From CAXMMR01 sp963692975 (GTDB lineage Bacteria; Pseudomonadota; Alphaproteobacteria; Acetobacterales; Acetobacteraceae), in NCBI GenBank assembly GCA_963692975.2, contig CAXMMR010000037.1:1-64000 (forward strand): 64,000 bases of DNA. The letters are read 5' to 3'. A model generated the notes under the pieces. That model was given only the letters and a program-made list of their open reading frames with translations, had not been told where the DNA came from and did no database searches. A program made the position numbers and the translations under genes. Positions 41,022 to 50,207 of the stretch are shown here, piece after piece; the stretch's first letter is position 1, and each line of letters starts with the position of its first letter.

Positions 41022-43265
41022 TCAGGCGCTGCGCGCGCTCGTTGCCGGCTCGGGGTCGGACCAGGCGGCGAAGAGGCCGTCCAGCTCGACCACCAGGCTG
41101 CGGGCGCCGGGCGGCAGGACGGCCGATCCCGTCGTCCAGCGCTGCGCGCCGTGGTCGTCCCGCTCCGGCTTGTCCCAGCCGTCCGACAGCGCGGCGTCGT
41201 CCAGCGCCAGCTGGCGCCCGTCGAGCACGAGGCGCCGCACGCACACGCCGAGCACACGCATGTCCGTGCTGCCGGACAGCATCTCCGCCGGCACCCAGCG
41301 GCGCGACACGAGCCGAAGCTCTCGGCAGCCGGCAGGCAGCGCGAAGCGGTGAACGCGACCCGAGGCCGCGCCGGCGATCGCCGCGCCGTCCGCCAGCACG
41401 TGCAGGTCAGGCTCCCGGCTCACCTGCCAGCCAAACGCGTCCTGGGCGCGCCGCAGCAGCAGCGCCTTCGCCGCCTTCAGCGCCGACCCCTCATGCACCA
41501 TCGGCGCGCAGGTCTCCGCCCAGTGCCTGGGGGCAAAATCCGGATGCAGCTGGACGAAGTCGCCGCCGCCGACGAACGCCGTGCGATTGCCGGTGTCGAG
41601 GTAGCTCTCGGCCGGCATCCCCTCGGCGAGGATCACGTCGTGCCGGTCGAGCTCGACATGCCAGTAGACCACCGTCTCGCAGTCCGCCTCGCGCCGGATC
41701 GTCGCCCCGTTGACCAGCCGCTCGGCCTGGATCAGCACCCCGTCGACGTAGAGCGCGTGTCCTGGGCTCACCCGCAGGTCGCGCGCCGGCCGCCTCGGCC
41801 CGAACGCGCCGGCCAAAATGCGCACCGGCTGCACCGCGCGCGGGTCCGGATGCGTCTTGAGGTTTATCCGGTGATGGCCGAGCCAGGTCACGGCGGCAAA
41901 ACCCTGCCCGAGCAGCGTCATCACCTCGTCACCCTCACGCAGCGCCTCGACCGCCACCTCGCCCTGCCGCGTCAGGATCCGCGTCCCCGCCGCGTAGCAC
42001 ACCGCCGGCTCGTTGGGACCCTGCAACGCCACGACGACGGACTCGCTCTCGCCGGCCGGCATCTCGTGGTAGAAGCCGGAGCCGACCAGGTCCAACTTGC
42101 CGTCGCCGTTCACATCCGCGACGGCGCTCGCAGCCAGGCCGTCATAGGTTGTCGGCGCAGAGAACGTTCCCCCGCCTTCGTTCAGCACGATTTCGGTTTG
42201 GTTGGTTTCGACAGTGACGATCACGGTGCCGTTTCCAGACGGCACCGTGGCGTAGCTGGTGGCGTATCCGCCGACGACGATGTCGCGACGCCCGTCGTCG
42301 TTCACGTCGGCCAGCGTCACCGTGCTCGGCGTGAAGTCGGAAGCCACCTTGATCACGGTTGGCGTCCCGTAACCGCCCGAGCCGTTGTTGAGAAACACGT
42401 CGAGCGTGGCAGCGGTCGCCACCACCACGTCCGGATGCAGGTCGCCGTTCAGGTCGCCCGCGGCGATCGCTTCGACGGCCGGAGCCGACCCGGAGGCCGG
42501 CGTTGGCAAGGCGTAGTCGATCGGCGTGCCGAAGCCGCCTCCGCCATTATTCTCCAGCACCGAAAAGTAACCCTGACCACCGCCTGGTCCGGAGGTGCGC
42601 AAGGTGATGAGGTCCGGCCGACCATCGCCATTCACGTCCGCCGTCGTGAAGCCCAGCACGACGCCGTAACCAGGCACCGGCGAGCGATCGTAATAGACCT
42701 CCGGGCCAAACCCGCCGCTGCCGTTGTTGAGCACCAGCGCGACGCCACTGTCGTCAGTCGGTCCTGTACCCTGGGGATCACCGCCGCCGACGAGCAGGTC
42801 AGGCCGACCGTCACCGTTGACATCGACCGCGGTCACCTGCACCGGGTAGGGATACATGTCGAAGCCGTTGGTCTGAATGTAGGTCGGCGTGCCGAACACG
42901 CCCTGCCCCTCGTTCGGAAGCACGATCAGGTTGCCATGCCCGTCAGCGACGATGATGTCGAGCCGACCATCGCCGGTGAGGTCCGCGGTCGTGACATCAT
43001 TCGGCGAGCCCGAGGCGCCGCCGCCGTAGCCATAAGGGATGAAGTTCGGGAGCTTGTATGTGACGCCCGTCGAGAACGTTCCGTCGCCGTTGTTGGTCAG
43101 AATGGTGACGTTGCCGCCGTCCGGCCCGTTATAGCTATCCTCGGGGTCATTCATGTTGGCGACGATGAGATCGGGCAGCCCGTCACCGTTGACGTCTGCG
43201 ACAATGACCGAGTTCTCTTGGCCGTTGCCGTCGTATTCCGTCTCGCCGCCAAAGCCTGTCTGCAT
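41022..43265 (-). CDS. FG-GAP propeller and Hint-domain protein
   Basis: This protein of about 747 residues has two parts. Residues about 20-420 contain seven FG-GAP-type repeats with DVNGDG calcium-loop motifs (VIVADVNGDGLPDLIVANM, TTADLTGDGRLDIIVADG, TAVDVNGDGRPDLLVGGG and so on), enough for a seven-bladed beta-propeller like an integrin alpha head. Residues about 429-590 are a Hint domain, starting CYAAGTRILTRQGEVAVEAL, with the catalytic Cys and a late VSPGHALYVDG. A long C-terminal region follows. Hint domains autoprocess proteins (Hedgehog/intein class). No signal peptide or secretion repeat is visible, so how it leaves the cell is unclear. ATG 43265 and GTG 43274 are both possible. It sits between nrdR and ribD, which normally adjoin. 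Confidence 0.87.
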   Translation of the reverse strand: MQTGFGGETEYDGNGQENSVIVADVNGDGLPDLIVANMNDPEDSYNGPDGGNVTILTNNGDGTFSTGVTYKLPNFIPYGYGGGASGSPNDVTTADLTGDGRLDIIVADGHGNLIVLPNEGQGVFGTPTYIQTNGFDMYPYPVQVTAVDVNGDGRPDLLVGGGDPQGTGPTDDSGVALVLNNGSGGFGPEVYYDRSPVPGYGVVLGFTTADVNGDGRPDLITLRTSGPGGGQGYFSVLENNGGGGFGTPIDYALPTPASGSAPAVEAIAAGDLNGDLHPDVVVATAATLDVFLNNGSGGYGTPTVIKVASDFTPSTVTLADVNDDGRRDIVVGGYATSYATVPSGNGTVIVTVETNQTEIVLNEGGGTFSAPTTYDGLAASAVADVNGDGKLDLVGSGFYHEMPAGESESVVVALQGPNEPAVCYAAGTRILTRQGEVAVEALREGDEVMTLLGQGFAAVTWLGHHRINLKTHPDPRAVQPVRILAGAFGPRRPARDLRVSPGHALYVDGVLIQAERLVNGATIRREADCETVVYWHVELDRHDVILAEGMPAESYLDTGNRTAFVGGGDFVQLHPDFAPRHWAETCAPMVHEGSALKAAKALLLRRAQDAFGWQVSREPDLHVLADGAAIAGAASGRVHRFALPAGCRELRLVSRRWVPAEMLSGSTDMRVLGVCVRRLVLDGRQLALDDAALSDGWDKPERDDHGAQRWTTGSAVLPPGARSLVVELDGLFAAWSDPEPATSARSA

Positions 43266-43365
43266 GACCCCCACCCTTGACGCTATCCTGGAACTATCTC
43301 GTCACCGTATCGAGTGCAGGGCAAGCATTGGCTGCTCGGAACGCTTATTTGTGATGCGATGGCGA

Positions 43366-43712
43366 AGAAAGGCCAGAGACTCTGCCTCTGGACTCCGCTG
43401 GGGCCGGGAGGTCCCAGACCCCCTTCATGAAAGAAACGACGGCCCGGTTGTGATAGCAGTTTCTGAGATCGGGCATTGGGACGGCCGCCTCAAACGTCTT
43501 GCCTATAGGCAAGAAATCCATAACCTACTGAATAACAACAATATTATTTCGCCAAGTGGGGCGCGCCGCACATATCACCGCGTGGCCAGCCATAGCCGGA
43601 TCTTGCGGTATTTCACCTAAAATCAGACCGCTTCCATGAGGAAGATGCTTGACGACCGGGGTCTGGGGCCGTCCGGCCCCGGCGTGGTCCAGAAGCAGAG
43701 CTCCTGGCCTTG
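43366..43712. repeat. Composite B/C element with palindrome interior
   Basis: It begins GAAAGGCCAGAGACTCTGCC and ends GCAGAGCTCCTGGCCTTGCC; both ends carry C-type blocks (GGGGCCGGGAGGTCCCAGAC and GGGGTCTGGGGCCGTCCGGC). The usual B palindrome is replaced by the CTTGCCTATAGGCAAG element. The 453-bp gap 43266-43718 holds nothing else convincing. Confidence 0.72.
43497..43614. repeat. Palindrome element, copy 2
   Basis: An 18-bp perfect palindrome TCTTGCCTATAGGCAAGA (43497-43514) is followed by AT-rich ATCCATAACCTACTGAATAA and, 85 bp later, GATCTTGCGGTATTTC (43599-43614). Core and box are identical to copy 1 at 35595-35675; the spacing differs by about 41 bp. Confidence 0.6.
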
Positions 43713-43718
43713 CCGCCC

Positions 43719-44180
43719 TCAAGCCTGCCCCCGAGCCTCCATCTCCGCCAGGAACGCCTCGAAATCCCGCGCCTCGCGAAAATCCCGGTAGACGCTGGCG
43801 AACCGCACATACGCCACCTCGTCCACCTCCTTCAGCGTCGTCATCACCAAAGCGCCGATCTGGCTGGTCGGGATCTCCGTCTCCCCCGACGCCTCGAGCT
43901 GGCGCACGATGCCGGTGACGATCCGGTCCACCCGCTCGTCGGCTACCTGCCGCTTGCGCAGCGCCGTGGTGATGGAGCGGGTCAGCTTGTCGCGGTCGAA
44001 CGACACCCGCCGGCCGTCCGACTTCACCACCGTCAGCTCCCGCAGGCTCACCCGCTCGACGGTGGTGAAGCGCTGCCCGCAGGCGGGGCAGGATCGGCGT
44101 CGCCGGATCGCCTGTCCGTCCTCGGTCGGCCGGCTATCTTTCACCTGCGTGTCGGCATGCGAGCAGAACGGGCAATTCAT
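43719..44180 (-). CDS. nrdR: Transcriptional repressor NrdR
   Basis: NrdR represses ribonucleotide reductase genes in response to ATP/dATP. The 153-residue protein has an N-terminal zinc ribbon (MNCPFCSHADTQVKDSRPTE ... SCPACGQRFTTVER, with four Cys at 3, 6, 31 and 34). An ATP-cone domain follows (about residues 49-139: VVKSDGRRVSFDRDKLTRSI). Its ATG overlaps the glyA stop (ATGA), so glyA-nrdR is one operon. The gene normally also abuts ribD, but here a Hint-domain gene and a composite repeat intervene. NrdR boxes were not found in this window. Confidence 0.95.
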   Translation of the reverse strand: MNCPFCSHADTQVKDSRPTEDGQAIRRRRSCPACGQRFTTVERVSLRELTVVKSDGRRVSFDRDKLTRSITTALRKRQVADERVDRIVTGIVRQLEASGETEIPTSQIGALVMTTLKEVDEVAYVRFASVYRDFREARDFEAFLAEMEARGQA

Positions 44181-45481
44181 CTGCTCTGATAGATCGGGAA
44201 GCGTTCGCAGAGCTCCAGAACCCGCGCGCCGACCGCCTGCTCCACCGCCTCGTTGCCGCCGTCGGCCGAGCGCGCCAGCCCGTCCAGCACCTCGCCGATC
44301 ATCTGCCCCACCTGGCGGAACTCGGCCGTGCCGAAGCCGCGGGTGGTAGCGGCGGGAGAGCCGAGCCGTATGCCGGAGGTCACCGCCGGCTTGGCCGGAT
44401 CGAACGGGATCGCGTTCTTGTTCGCCGTCATCCGGGCGCGCTCCAGCGACGCCTCGGCCGCCTTGCCGGTGACGCTCTTGGGCCGCAGGTCGACCAGCAC
44501 CAGGTGGCAGTCGGTCCCACCGGTGACGAGGTCGAGCCCCTGCTCGATCAGGCTCTCGCCCAGCACCCGCGCGTTATCCGCAAGCGCGCGCTGATACTGC
44601 CGGAAATCCGGCCTGAGCGCCTCGCCGAACGCCACCGCCTTGCCGGCGATGGCATGCATCAGCGGCCCGCCCTGCAGCCCAGGGAAGATCGCCGAGTTGA
44701 TCTTGCGGCCGATCTCCAGGTCGTTGGAGAGCACCATCCCGCCGCGCGGCCCGCGCAGCGTCTTGTGCGTGGTCGTCGTGCAGACATGCGCATGCGGCAG
44801 CGGCGAGGGGAACAGCCCCGCCGCGACCAGCCCGGCAAAGTGCGCCATGTCGACCAGCAGGTAGGCGCCCACCTCGTCGGCGATCCGCCGGATGCGGGCG
44901 AAGTCGATGACGCGCGGGTAGGCCGAGCCGCCGGCGATGATCAGCCGCGGCCGCTCGGTCCGCGCCAGATGCTCCAGCTCCTCATAGTCGAGCAGGCCGT
45001 CCTCGCGTCGCACCCCATACTGCACCGGCCGGAACCACTTGCCCGACAGGTTCGGCGCCGCCCCGTGCGTCAGGTGGCCGCCGGCGGCCAGCGACATCCC
45101 CAGGATGGTGTCGCCGGCGTTGAGCAGGGCGAGGGACACCGCCTGGTTGGCCTGGCTGCCCGAATGCGGCTGCACGTTGGCATAGGCGCAGTCGAACAGC
45201 GTACGCGCCCGCTCGATCGCCAGCTGCTCGGCGCGGTCCACCTCGGCGCAGCCGCCATAATACCGCCGGCCCGGATAGCCCTCGGCGTATTTGTTGGTCA
45301 GCACCGAGCCCTGCGCCTCCAGCACCGCGGCCGAGACCAGGTTCTCGGACGCGATCAGCTCGATGCCGTCCTGCTGGCGCGCCAGCTCGGCGCCGATGAT
45401 CTGAGCCAGCTCCGGATCGGTCTCGGCGAGCGGCGCCGAGAAAAACCGGGAAAAACTCTGGGTCGGCGTCTGGTCGTTCAT
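44177..45481 (-). CDS. glyA: Serine hydroxymethyltransferase
   Basis: GlyA interconverts serine and glycine and supplies one-carbon units on tetrahydrofolate. The 434-residue PLP enzyme has the cofactor lysine in TTTTHKTLRGPRGGM (about residues 234-248). LIASENLVSAAVLEAQGSVL near 42 and YAEGYPGRRYYGG near 65 are family blocks. The ATG at 45481 (MNDQTPTQSFSRFF) is chosen; the much longer upstream frame lies in the divergent permease leader region. It overlaps nrdR by 4 bp. Confidence 0.96.
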   Translation of the reverse strand: MNDQTPTQSFSRFFSAPLAETDPELAQIIGAELARQQDGIELIASENLVSAAVLEAQGSVLTNKYAEGYPGRRYYGGCAEVDRAEQLAIERARTLFDCAYANVQPHSGSQANQAVSLALLNAGDTILGMSLAAGGHLTHGAAPNLSGKWFRPVQYGVRREDGLLDYEELEHLARTERPRLIIAGGSAYPRVIDFARIRRIADEVGAYLLVDMAHFAGLVAAGLFPSPLPHAHVCTTTTHKTLRGPRGGMVLSNDLEIGRKINSAIFPGLQGGPLMHAIAGKAVAFGEALRPDFRQYQRALADNARVLGESLIEQGLDLVTGGTDCHLVLVDLRPKSVTGKAAEASLERARMTANKNAIPFDPAKPAVTSGIRLGSPAATTRGFGTAEFRQVGQMIGEVLDGLARSADGGNEAVEQAVGARVLELCERFPIYQSR

Positions 45482-45653
45482 CGCTGGGCGCTCCGGCTGG
45501 ATGGCCGCTATGTCGGCGCGGCGCTCACGGCTTACCACCCGTGAGGCCGCGAAGGAACGTTCTGGCGGTCCCGCGCCCCTCGCCAGGCACCTCGCTTGCA
45601 TCGCCCGTCGATTGCGCCACGCTGCGCCAACCGCCGGCTTAAGGAGCGCCCCC

Positions 45654-47126
45654 GTGTCCCAGACCACGCTGCCCCGCAGCAGCATGTTCCAACGCAAGTC
45701 GATCACCGCCCTGCTCGACGGCCGCACGGGTGGCCACGAGCTCAAGCGCTGCCTGTCCGCCCGCTCGCTGGTGGCGCTCGGCATCGGCGCCATCATCGGC
45801 GCCGGCCTGTTCTCGCTCACGGGGATTGCCGCGGCCGACAATGCCGGCCCCGCCGTCGTGCTCTCCTTCATCGTCGCCGCCATCGGCTGCGCCTTCGCCG
45901 GACTCTGCTATAGCGAGCTCGCCTCGATGATCCCGCTCTCCGGCAGCGCCTACACCTATGCCTATGCGACGCTGGGCGAGCTCGTCGCCTGGATCATCGG
46001 CTGGGACCTGGTGCTCGAATACGCCGTCGCTGCCGCCACCGTCTCGGTCAGCTGGTCGAGCTACGTGCTCAACCTGCTGCACGGCTTCGGCATCGACATC
46101 CCTGCCCGCCTGGCCGCCTGTCCATGGGACACGGTGGCGATGCCCGACGGCAGCCACGTCGCCGGCCTGATCAATCTGCCGGCAGTCTTCGTCATCATCT
46201 GCGTCTCGCTGCTGCTGATCCGCGGCATCTCCGAGAGCGCCGGCGTCAACATGACGCTCACCGTCATCAAGGTGGCGATCGTGCTGGCCGTCATCGTCTT
46301 CTGCGTCGGCTACGTGAAGACGGCGAACTACCACCCCTTCATCCCGCCCAATACCGGCAATTTCGGCGAGTTCGGCCTGTCCGGCATCATGCGCGGCGCC
46401 GGCGTCGTGTTCTTCGCCTATATCGGCTTCGACGCCGTCTCGACCTGTGCGGCCGAAGCGCACCAGCCAGAGCGCGACGTGCCGATCGGCATCATGGGCT
46501 CGCTCGCCATCTGCACGCTGCTCTACATCGGCTTCGCGCTCGTGCTCACCGGCGTCGTCAGCTACCACGCCATGCATGGCGATGCGAAGCCGGTGATGAC
46601 GGCGATCGACGTCACCAGCTTCCCCTGGCTGAAGGTGACGGTGAACATCGGCGTCATCTGCGGCTACACCTCGGTGATGCTGGTCTCTCTGCTCGGCCAG
46701 AGCCGGGTGTTCTACGCCATGGCCCAGGACGGCCTGCTGCCGGGCATCTTCGGCCGGCTGCACCGCCGGTATCAGACGCCCTGGCTGTCGAACCTGGTGT
46801 TTATGGTCTTCACCAGCGTGCTCGCCGGCTTCCTGCCGATCGAGGTGCTCGGCCACATGACCTCGATCGGCACCCTGCTCGCCTTCTCCATCGTCTGCGC
46901 CGGCGTGCTGGTGCTGCGCCGCACCGATCCCACCCGCGAACGCCGCTTCCGTGCCCCGTTCAGTCCGCTGGTCCCGCTACTCGGCATCCTGGTCTGCGGC
47001 GCGATGATGCTATCGCTCGGCTGGGTGAACTGGCTGCGCCTCGGCGTGTGGATGGCGATCGGCCTGCTCATCTACTTCGCCTACAGTCGCCGCCACTCCC
47101 GCCTCATCCAGGAGGCAGGGGCATGA
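45654..47126 (+). CDS. Amino acid permease (APC superfamily, cationic type)
   Basis: This 490-residue integral membrane transporter of the APC superfamily has about twelve helices. GIGAIIGAGLFSLTGIAA (about residues 43-60) is the unwound first helix that binds the substrate carboxylate. FFAYIGFDAVSTCAAEAHQP (near 260) and RDVPIGIMGSLAICTLLYIG follow as in the cationic amino acid transporter/YhdG group. The GTG at 45654 is selected because AAGGAG lies at 45641-45646; upstream frame codons lack the membrane signature. Its TGA overlaps the hemB ATG (ATGA), so the two are co-transcribed. Substrate specificity is not determinable. Confidence 0.9.
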   Translation: MSQTTLPRSSMFQRKSITALLDGRTGGHELKRCLSARSLVALGIGAIIGAGLFSLTGIAAADNAGPAVVLSFIVAAIGCAFAGLCYSELASMIPLSGSAYTYAYATLGELVAWIIGWDLVLEYAVAAATVSVSWSSYVLNLLHGFGIDIPARLAACPWDTVAMPDGSHVAGLINLPAVFVIICVSLLLIRGISESAGVNMTLTVIKVAIVLAVIVFCVGYVKTANYHPFIPPNTGNFGEFGLSGIMRGAGVVFFAYIGFDAVSTCAAEAHQPERDVPIGIMGSLAICTLLYIGFALVLTGVVSYHAMHGDAKPVMTAIDVTSFPWLKVTVNIGVICGYTSVMLVSLLGQSRVFYAMAQDGLLPGIFGRLHRRYQTPWLSNLVFMVFTSVLAGFLPIEVLGHMTSIGTLLAFSIVCAGVLVLRRTDPTRERRFRAPFSPLVPLLGILVCGAMMLSLGWVNWLRLGVWMAIGLLIYFAYSRRHSRLIQEAGA

Positions 47127-48112
47127 CTACCGGCCCGTTCCCCGCCATCCGCCTGCGCCGCAACCGCCACGACGCCTGGACGCGCCGCCTGGTCGCCGAG
47201 CACCGGCTCTCGGTCGACGACCTGATCTGGCCGGTCTTCGTCGCCGAAGGCCGCGAGCTGACGCCGATCGCCGCCATGCCCGGCGTCAACCGCATCGGCA
47301 TCGACCGCCTCGCCGCCGAGGTCGAAATCGCCGCCAAGCTCGGCATCCCCGCCCTGGCGCTGTTCCCGGTCACCCCCAGCGAGCGCAAGGATCCAGAAGG
47401 CGCCGAGTCCGCCAACCCCAACAACCTGATCAATCGCAGCGCCCGCATCCTCAAGGACGCCTTCCCCGATCTCGGCCTGATCGGCGACGTCGCCCTGGAT
47501 CCCTACACCGATCACGGCCATGACGGCGTGATCCGCGACGGCTACGTCGACAACGACGCGACCCTGCCGATCCTGGCCCGCCAGGCGCTGGTCCAGGCCG
47601 CCGCCGGCATCGACATCCTGGCGCCGTCCGACATGATGGACGGCCGCATCGGCCATTTGCGCGCCGCCCTGGACGGCCAGGGCCTGATCCACACCCGCCT
47701 GATGAGCTACGCCGCCAAATACGCGAGCGCGTTCTATGGCCCGTTCCGCGACGCCGTCGGCTCGGCCAAATCGTTGAAAGGCGGCAAGCAGACCTACCAG
47801 ATGGACCCGGCCAACACCGACGAGGCGCTGCGCGAGGTCGAGATGGACCTGGCCGAGGGCGCCGACATGGTGATGGTCAAACCCGGCCTGCCTTACCTCG
47901 ATATCATCCACCGCGTGCACGACCGCTTCGCCGTGCCGACCTTCGCCTATCAGGTCAGCGGCGAGTACACGATGCTCGCTGCCGCCGCCGATGCCGGCTA
48001 CCTTGATCGCGAGGCGGTGGTGCTGGAAAGCCTCACCGCCTTCAAGCGCGCCGGCGCCGCCGGCGTGCTGACCTACTTCGCGGTCGAAGCCGCAACAGCG
48101 TTGAGCAAGTAA
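47123..48112 (+). CDS. hemB: Delta-aminolevulinic acid dehydratase (porphobilinogen synthase)
   Basis: HemB joins two aminolevulinate molecules to porphobilinogen in haem synthesis. The 329-residue enzyme has both active-site lysines, in LMSYAAKYASAFYGPFRDA and MVMVKPGLPYLDII. The metal loop is DVALDPYTDHGHDGVI with Asp in place of the zinc cysteines, so it is the magnesium/potassium type typical of alphaproteobacteria. It starts at an ATG overlapping the permease stop. The stop codon lies at the edge of a family A repeat, which should terminate transcription. Confidence 0.95.
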   Translation: MTTGPFPAIRLRRNRHDAWTRRLVAEHRLSVDDLIWPVFVAEGRELTPIAAMPGVNRIGIDRLAAEVEIAAKLGIPALALFPVTPSERKDPEGAESANPNNLINRSARILKDAFPDLGLIGDVALDPYTDHGHDGVIRDGYVDNDATLPILARQALVQAAAGIDILAPSDMMDGRIGHLRAALDGQGLIHTRLMSYAAKYASAFYGPFRDAVGSAKSLKGGKQTYQMDPANTDEALREVEMDLAEGADMVMVKPGLPYLDIIHRVHDRFAVPTFAYQVSGEYTMLAAAADAGYLDREAVVLESLTAFKRAGAAGVLTYFAVEAATALSK

Positions 48113-48221
48113 GCAAGCGCTTCTTTCTTGAAAGAAAGAAGCAAAGAACTTTTCTCCGCGCTGTCGCGCCTCCTATCGGATAAAAGTTTTTTGGTTCTTT
48201 TTTCAAAAAAGAACCGCTTCC
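48111..48221. repeat. Family A double-hairpin repeat, copy A9
   Basis: The left stem GCTTCTTTCTTGAAAGAAAG plus AAGC carries paired changes on both arms (T to C and A to G) that keep it perfect. The right stem is GGTTCTTTTTTCAAAAAAGA plus ACC. It sits between the convergent hemB and alpha/beta-hydrolase genes. Confidence 0.88.
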
Positions 48222-49079
48222 TCACTGCGCCAAGAACGCCCTGATCGCCCGGATGCTGTCCGCGTCCAGCAGCGCCGGCGCATGTCCGGCGTCCTCCACC
48301 ACGTAGCCCTCCGCCCCATCCCGCAGCATCGCCTCAAAAACCGGCTCCTCGAGCAAGTCGCTCGAGGCGCCGCGGATCACCAGCCTCGGACAGCGTATCT
48401 GCGTCCAGAACGCCGACAGGTCGGCCGACTGCGGCGGCGCATCGCGCATCGGCTGCGCGATGGCGGGATCGTAGTGCAGCGCCAGCCCGCCATCCGGCAG
48501 CGGCCGCGCGGAGTGCTCGGCCATGGTCAGCCACTGCGCCTCACTCAACGGCCCGAACGGCTCGTGCACCAGGCTCAGGTGGCGCGCCAGTTCGCCCAGG
48601 CTGGCGAAGCGCTTCGCCTCGCCCGCCGGCAGCGCCGTCATGTAGCGCGAGATCCGCTCCAGCGCCGCAAGCGGTATCCGCGGCCCGATGTCGTTCAGCA
48701 CCAGCCTGCCGATCGGCGTGCCCGGCTCGGCCGCCAGGATCATGCCGCAGATCCCGCCCAGCGAGGTGCCGATCCAGCTCACCGGCTTGCCTACCGCCGC
48801 CAGCAGGTGCGACAGCGCGGTCGCATAGCTGCCGGCATGGTAGAGCGCGCCGTCCCCCAGCCAATCGGAGGCGCCACGCCCCGGCAGGTCCGGACAGATC
48901 ACGTGGAAGCGGTCGGACAGCGCAGTCGCCAGCACGTCGAAGTCGCGCCCGTTACGCGTCAACCCATGCACGCAGATGACCGTCGGCCCATCCGCCGGAC
49001 CGAACTCCACATGCGCCATCCGGCTGAACCGGCCGTCGAGCCGATACAGGGTGCCGCCGCTGCGCATTGCCGTCGTCAT
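48222..49079 (-). CDS. Alpha/beta hydrolase
   Basis: This 285-residue alpha/beta-hydrolase has the oxyanion loop ICVHGLTRNGRDFDVLA (about residues 35-51), the nucleophile elbow WIGTSLGGICGM (about 102-113) with Ser, and a C-terminal VEDAGHAPALLD carrying the catalytic His. DLPGRGASDWLGD lies at about 63-75. No signal peptide is visible. The gene is transcribed divergently from an amidohydrolase/decarboxylase gene. An esterase or lactonase is likely; nothing fixes the substrate. Its stop touches a family A repeat. Confidence 0.88.
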   Translation of the reverse strand: MTTAMRSGGTLYRLDGRFSRMAHVEFGPADGPTVICVHGLTRNGRDFDVLATALSDRFHVICPDLPGRGASDWLGDGALYHAGSYATALSHLLAAVGKPVSWIGTSLGGICGMILAAEPGTPIGRLVLNDIGPRIPLAALERISRYMTALPAGEAKRFASLGELARHLSLVHEPFGPLSEAQWLTMAEHSARPLPDGGLALHYDPAIAQPMRDAPPQSADLSAFWTQIRCPRLVIRGASSDLLEEPVFEAMLRDGAEGYVVEDAGHAPALLDADSIRAIRAFLAQ

Positions 49080-49212
49080 GGCGCGTTGCTTTCTGACCGA
49101 GATCGCACCCTATTTTCGGATGCTGCAACGCACTCGTACACAAGCACTCGAGCGGGGCAACGCAAGATGCCGCGCGGAGTAGAGCCACCAACTCACCATT
49201 AAAGGGTAAGCC

Positions 49213-50205
49213 ATGCGCGTCATCGCTCTGGAAGAACACTTCGCCTTGCCCGCCCTGGTGCGCCGGATCGATCCGGCGGCCGTCCTGCAGCGCGGCTTCC
49301 CGCCGCCGGACGCGCCCTGGAGCCCAACCAGCCGCATGGGCCAGCTCGCCGATTTCGACGCCGAGCGCCTGCAGGCGATGGATGCCGCCGGCGTCAGTCT
49401 CCAGGTCCTCTCGCTCGCCGGCCCCGGCGCCGACCTGCTGCCGCCGCACCAAGGCCCGGAATGGGCGCGCGAGGCCAACGACACGCTGGCCGCCGCCGTC
49501 GCCAGACATCCCGGCCGCTTCGCCGGCTTCGCCCACCTGCCGCTCACCGCCCCGGAGGCCGCCGCCGACGAGCTGGAACGGGCGGTGCGCGAGCTCGGTT
49601 TTCGCGGCGCTCTGATCAACGGCACCACCGGCGGCCGCTTCCTTGATCACCCCTGCTTCGAGCCGATCCTCGCCCGGGCGGAAGCCCTCGACGTGCCGAT
49701 CTACCTGCATCCGGGCCTGCCGCCCAGGGCCGTGCGGGAGGCCTATTATGACGGCCTGTCCGAGCCCCTGTCATTCGCACTCTCGATCGCCGGATGGGGC
49801 TGGCACGCCGAGACCGCAGTGCACGTGCTCCGCCTCGTGCTCTCCGGCGCGCTCGACCGCCATCCAGGCCTGCAGCTCATCATCGGCCACATGGGCGAAG
49901 GCCTGCCCGCCATGCTCGCCCGCTGCGACCAGATCTTCGCCGAGACCAGCCGGGACGTCCTGCAGCGCACCGTCAGCCAGACGATCCTCGACCAGGTGCA
50001 CGTCACCACCAGCGGCTTCTTCACCGTGCCGCCGTTCCTGACCCTGCTGCAAACCTTCGGCGCCGACCGCATCCTGTTCTCGGTCGACTACCCGTTCAGC
50101 CCGAACGACAAAGCCACCGAATTCCTGCACCGCCTGCCGGTCTCACCCGTCGACCTCGCCAAGATCGCCCACGGCAATGCCGATCGGCTGCTTAAGCTAA
50201 AGTAA
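49213..50205 (+). CDS. Amidohydrolase family 2 (decarboxylase-like) metal enzyme
   Basis: This 330-residue TIM-barrel metalloenzyme belongs to the amidohydrolase-2/ACMSD superfamily. The N-terminal MRVIALEEHFALPAL carries the EEHF metal motif seen in gamma-resorcylate and 2,3-dihydroxybenzoate decarboxylases. PIYLHPGLPP (about residues 165-174) supplies another metal His, LIIGHMGEGLP (about 222-232) a third, and ILFSVDYPFSP (about 292-302) the catalytic Asp. It starts with GGGTAAGCC upstream of the ATG. A non-oxidative aromatic decarboxylase or a hydrolase are both possible. It ends beside a composite repeat. Confidence 0.87.
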   Translation: MRVIALEEHFALPALVRRIDPAAVLQRGFPPPDAPWSPTSRMGQLADFDAERLQAMDAAGVSLQVLSLAGPGADLLPPHQGPEWAREANDTLAAAVARHPGRFAGFAHLPLTAPEAAADELERAVRELGFRGALINGTTGGRFLDHPCFEPILARAEALDVPIYLHPGLPPRAVREAYYDGLSEPLSFALSIAGWGWHAETAVHVLRLVLSGALDRHPGLQLIIGHMGEGLPAMLARCDQIFAETSRDVLQRTVSQTILDQVHVTTSGFFTVPPFLTLLQTFGADRILFSVDYPFSPNDKATEFLHRLPVSPVDLAKIAHGNADRLLKLK

Positions 50206-50207
50206 GA

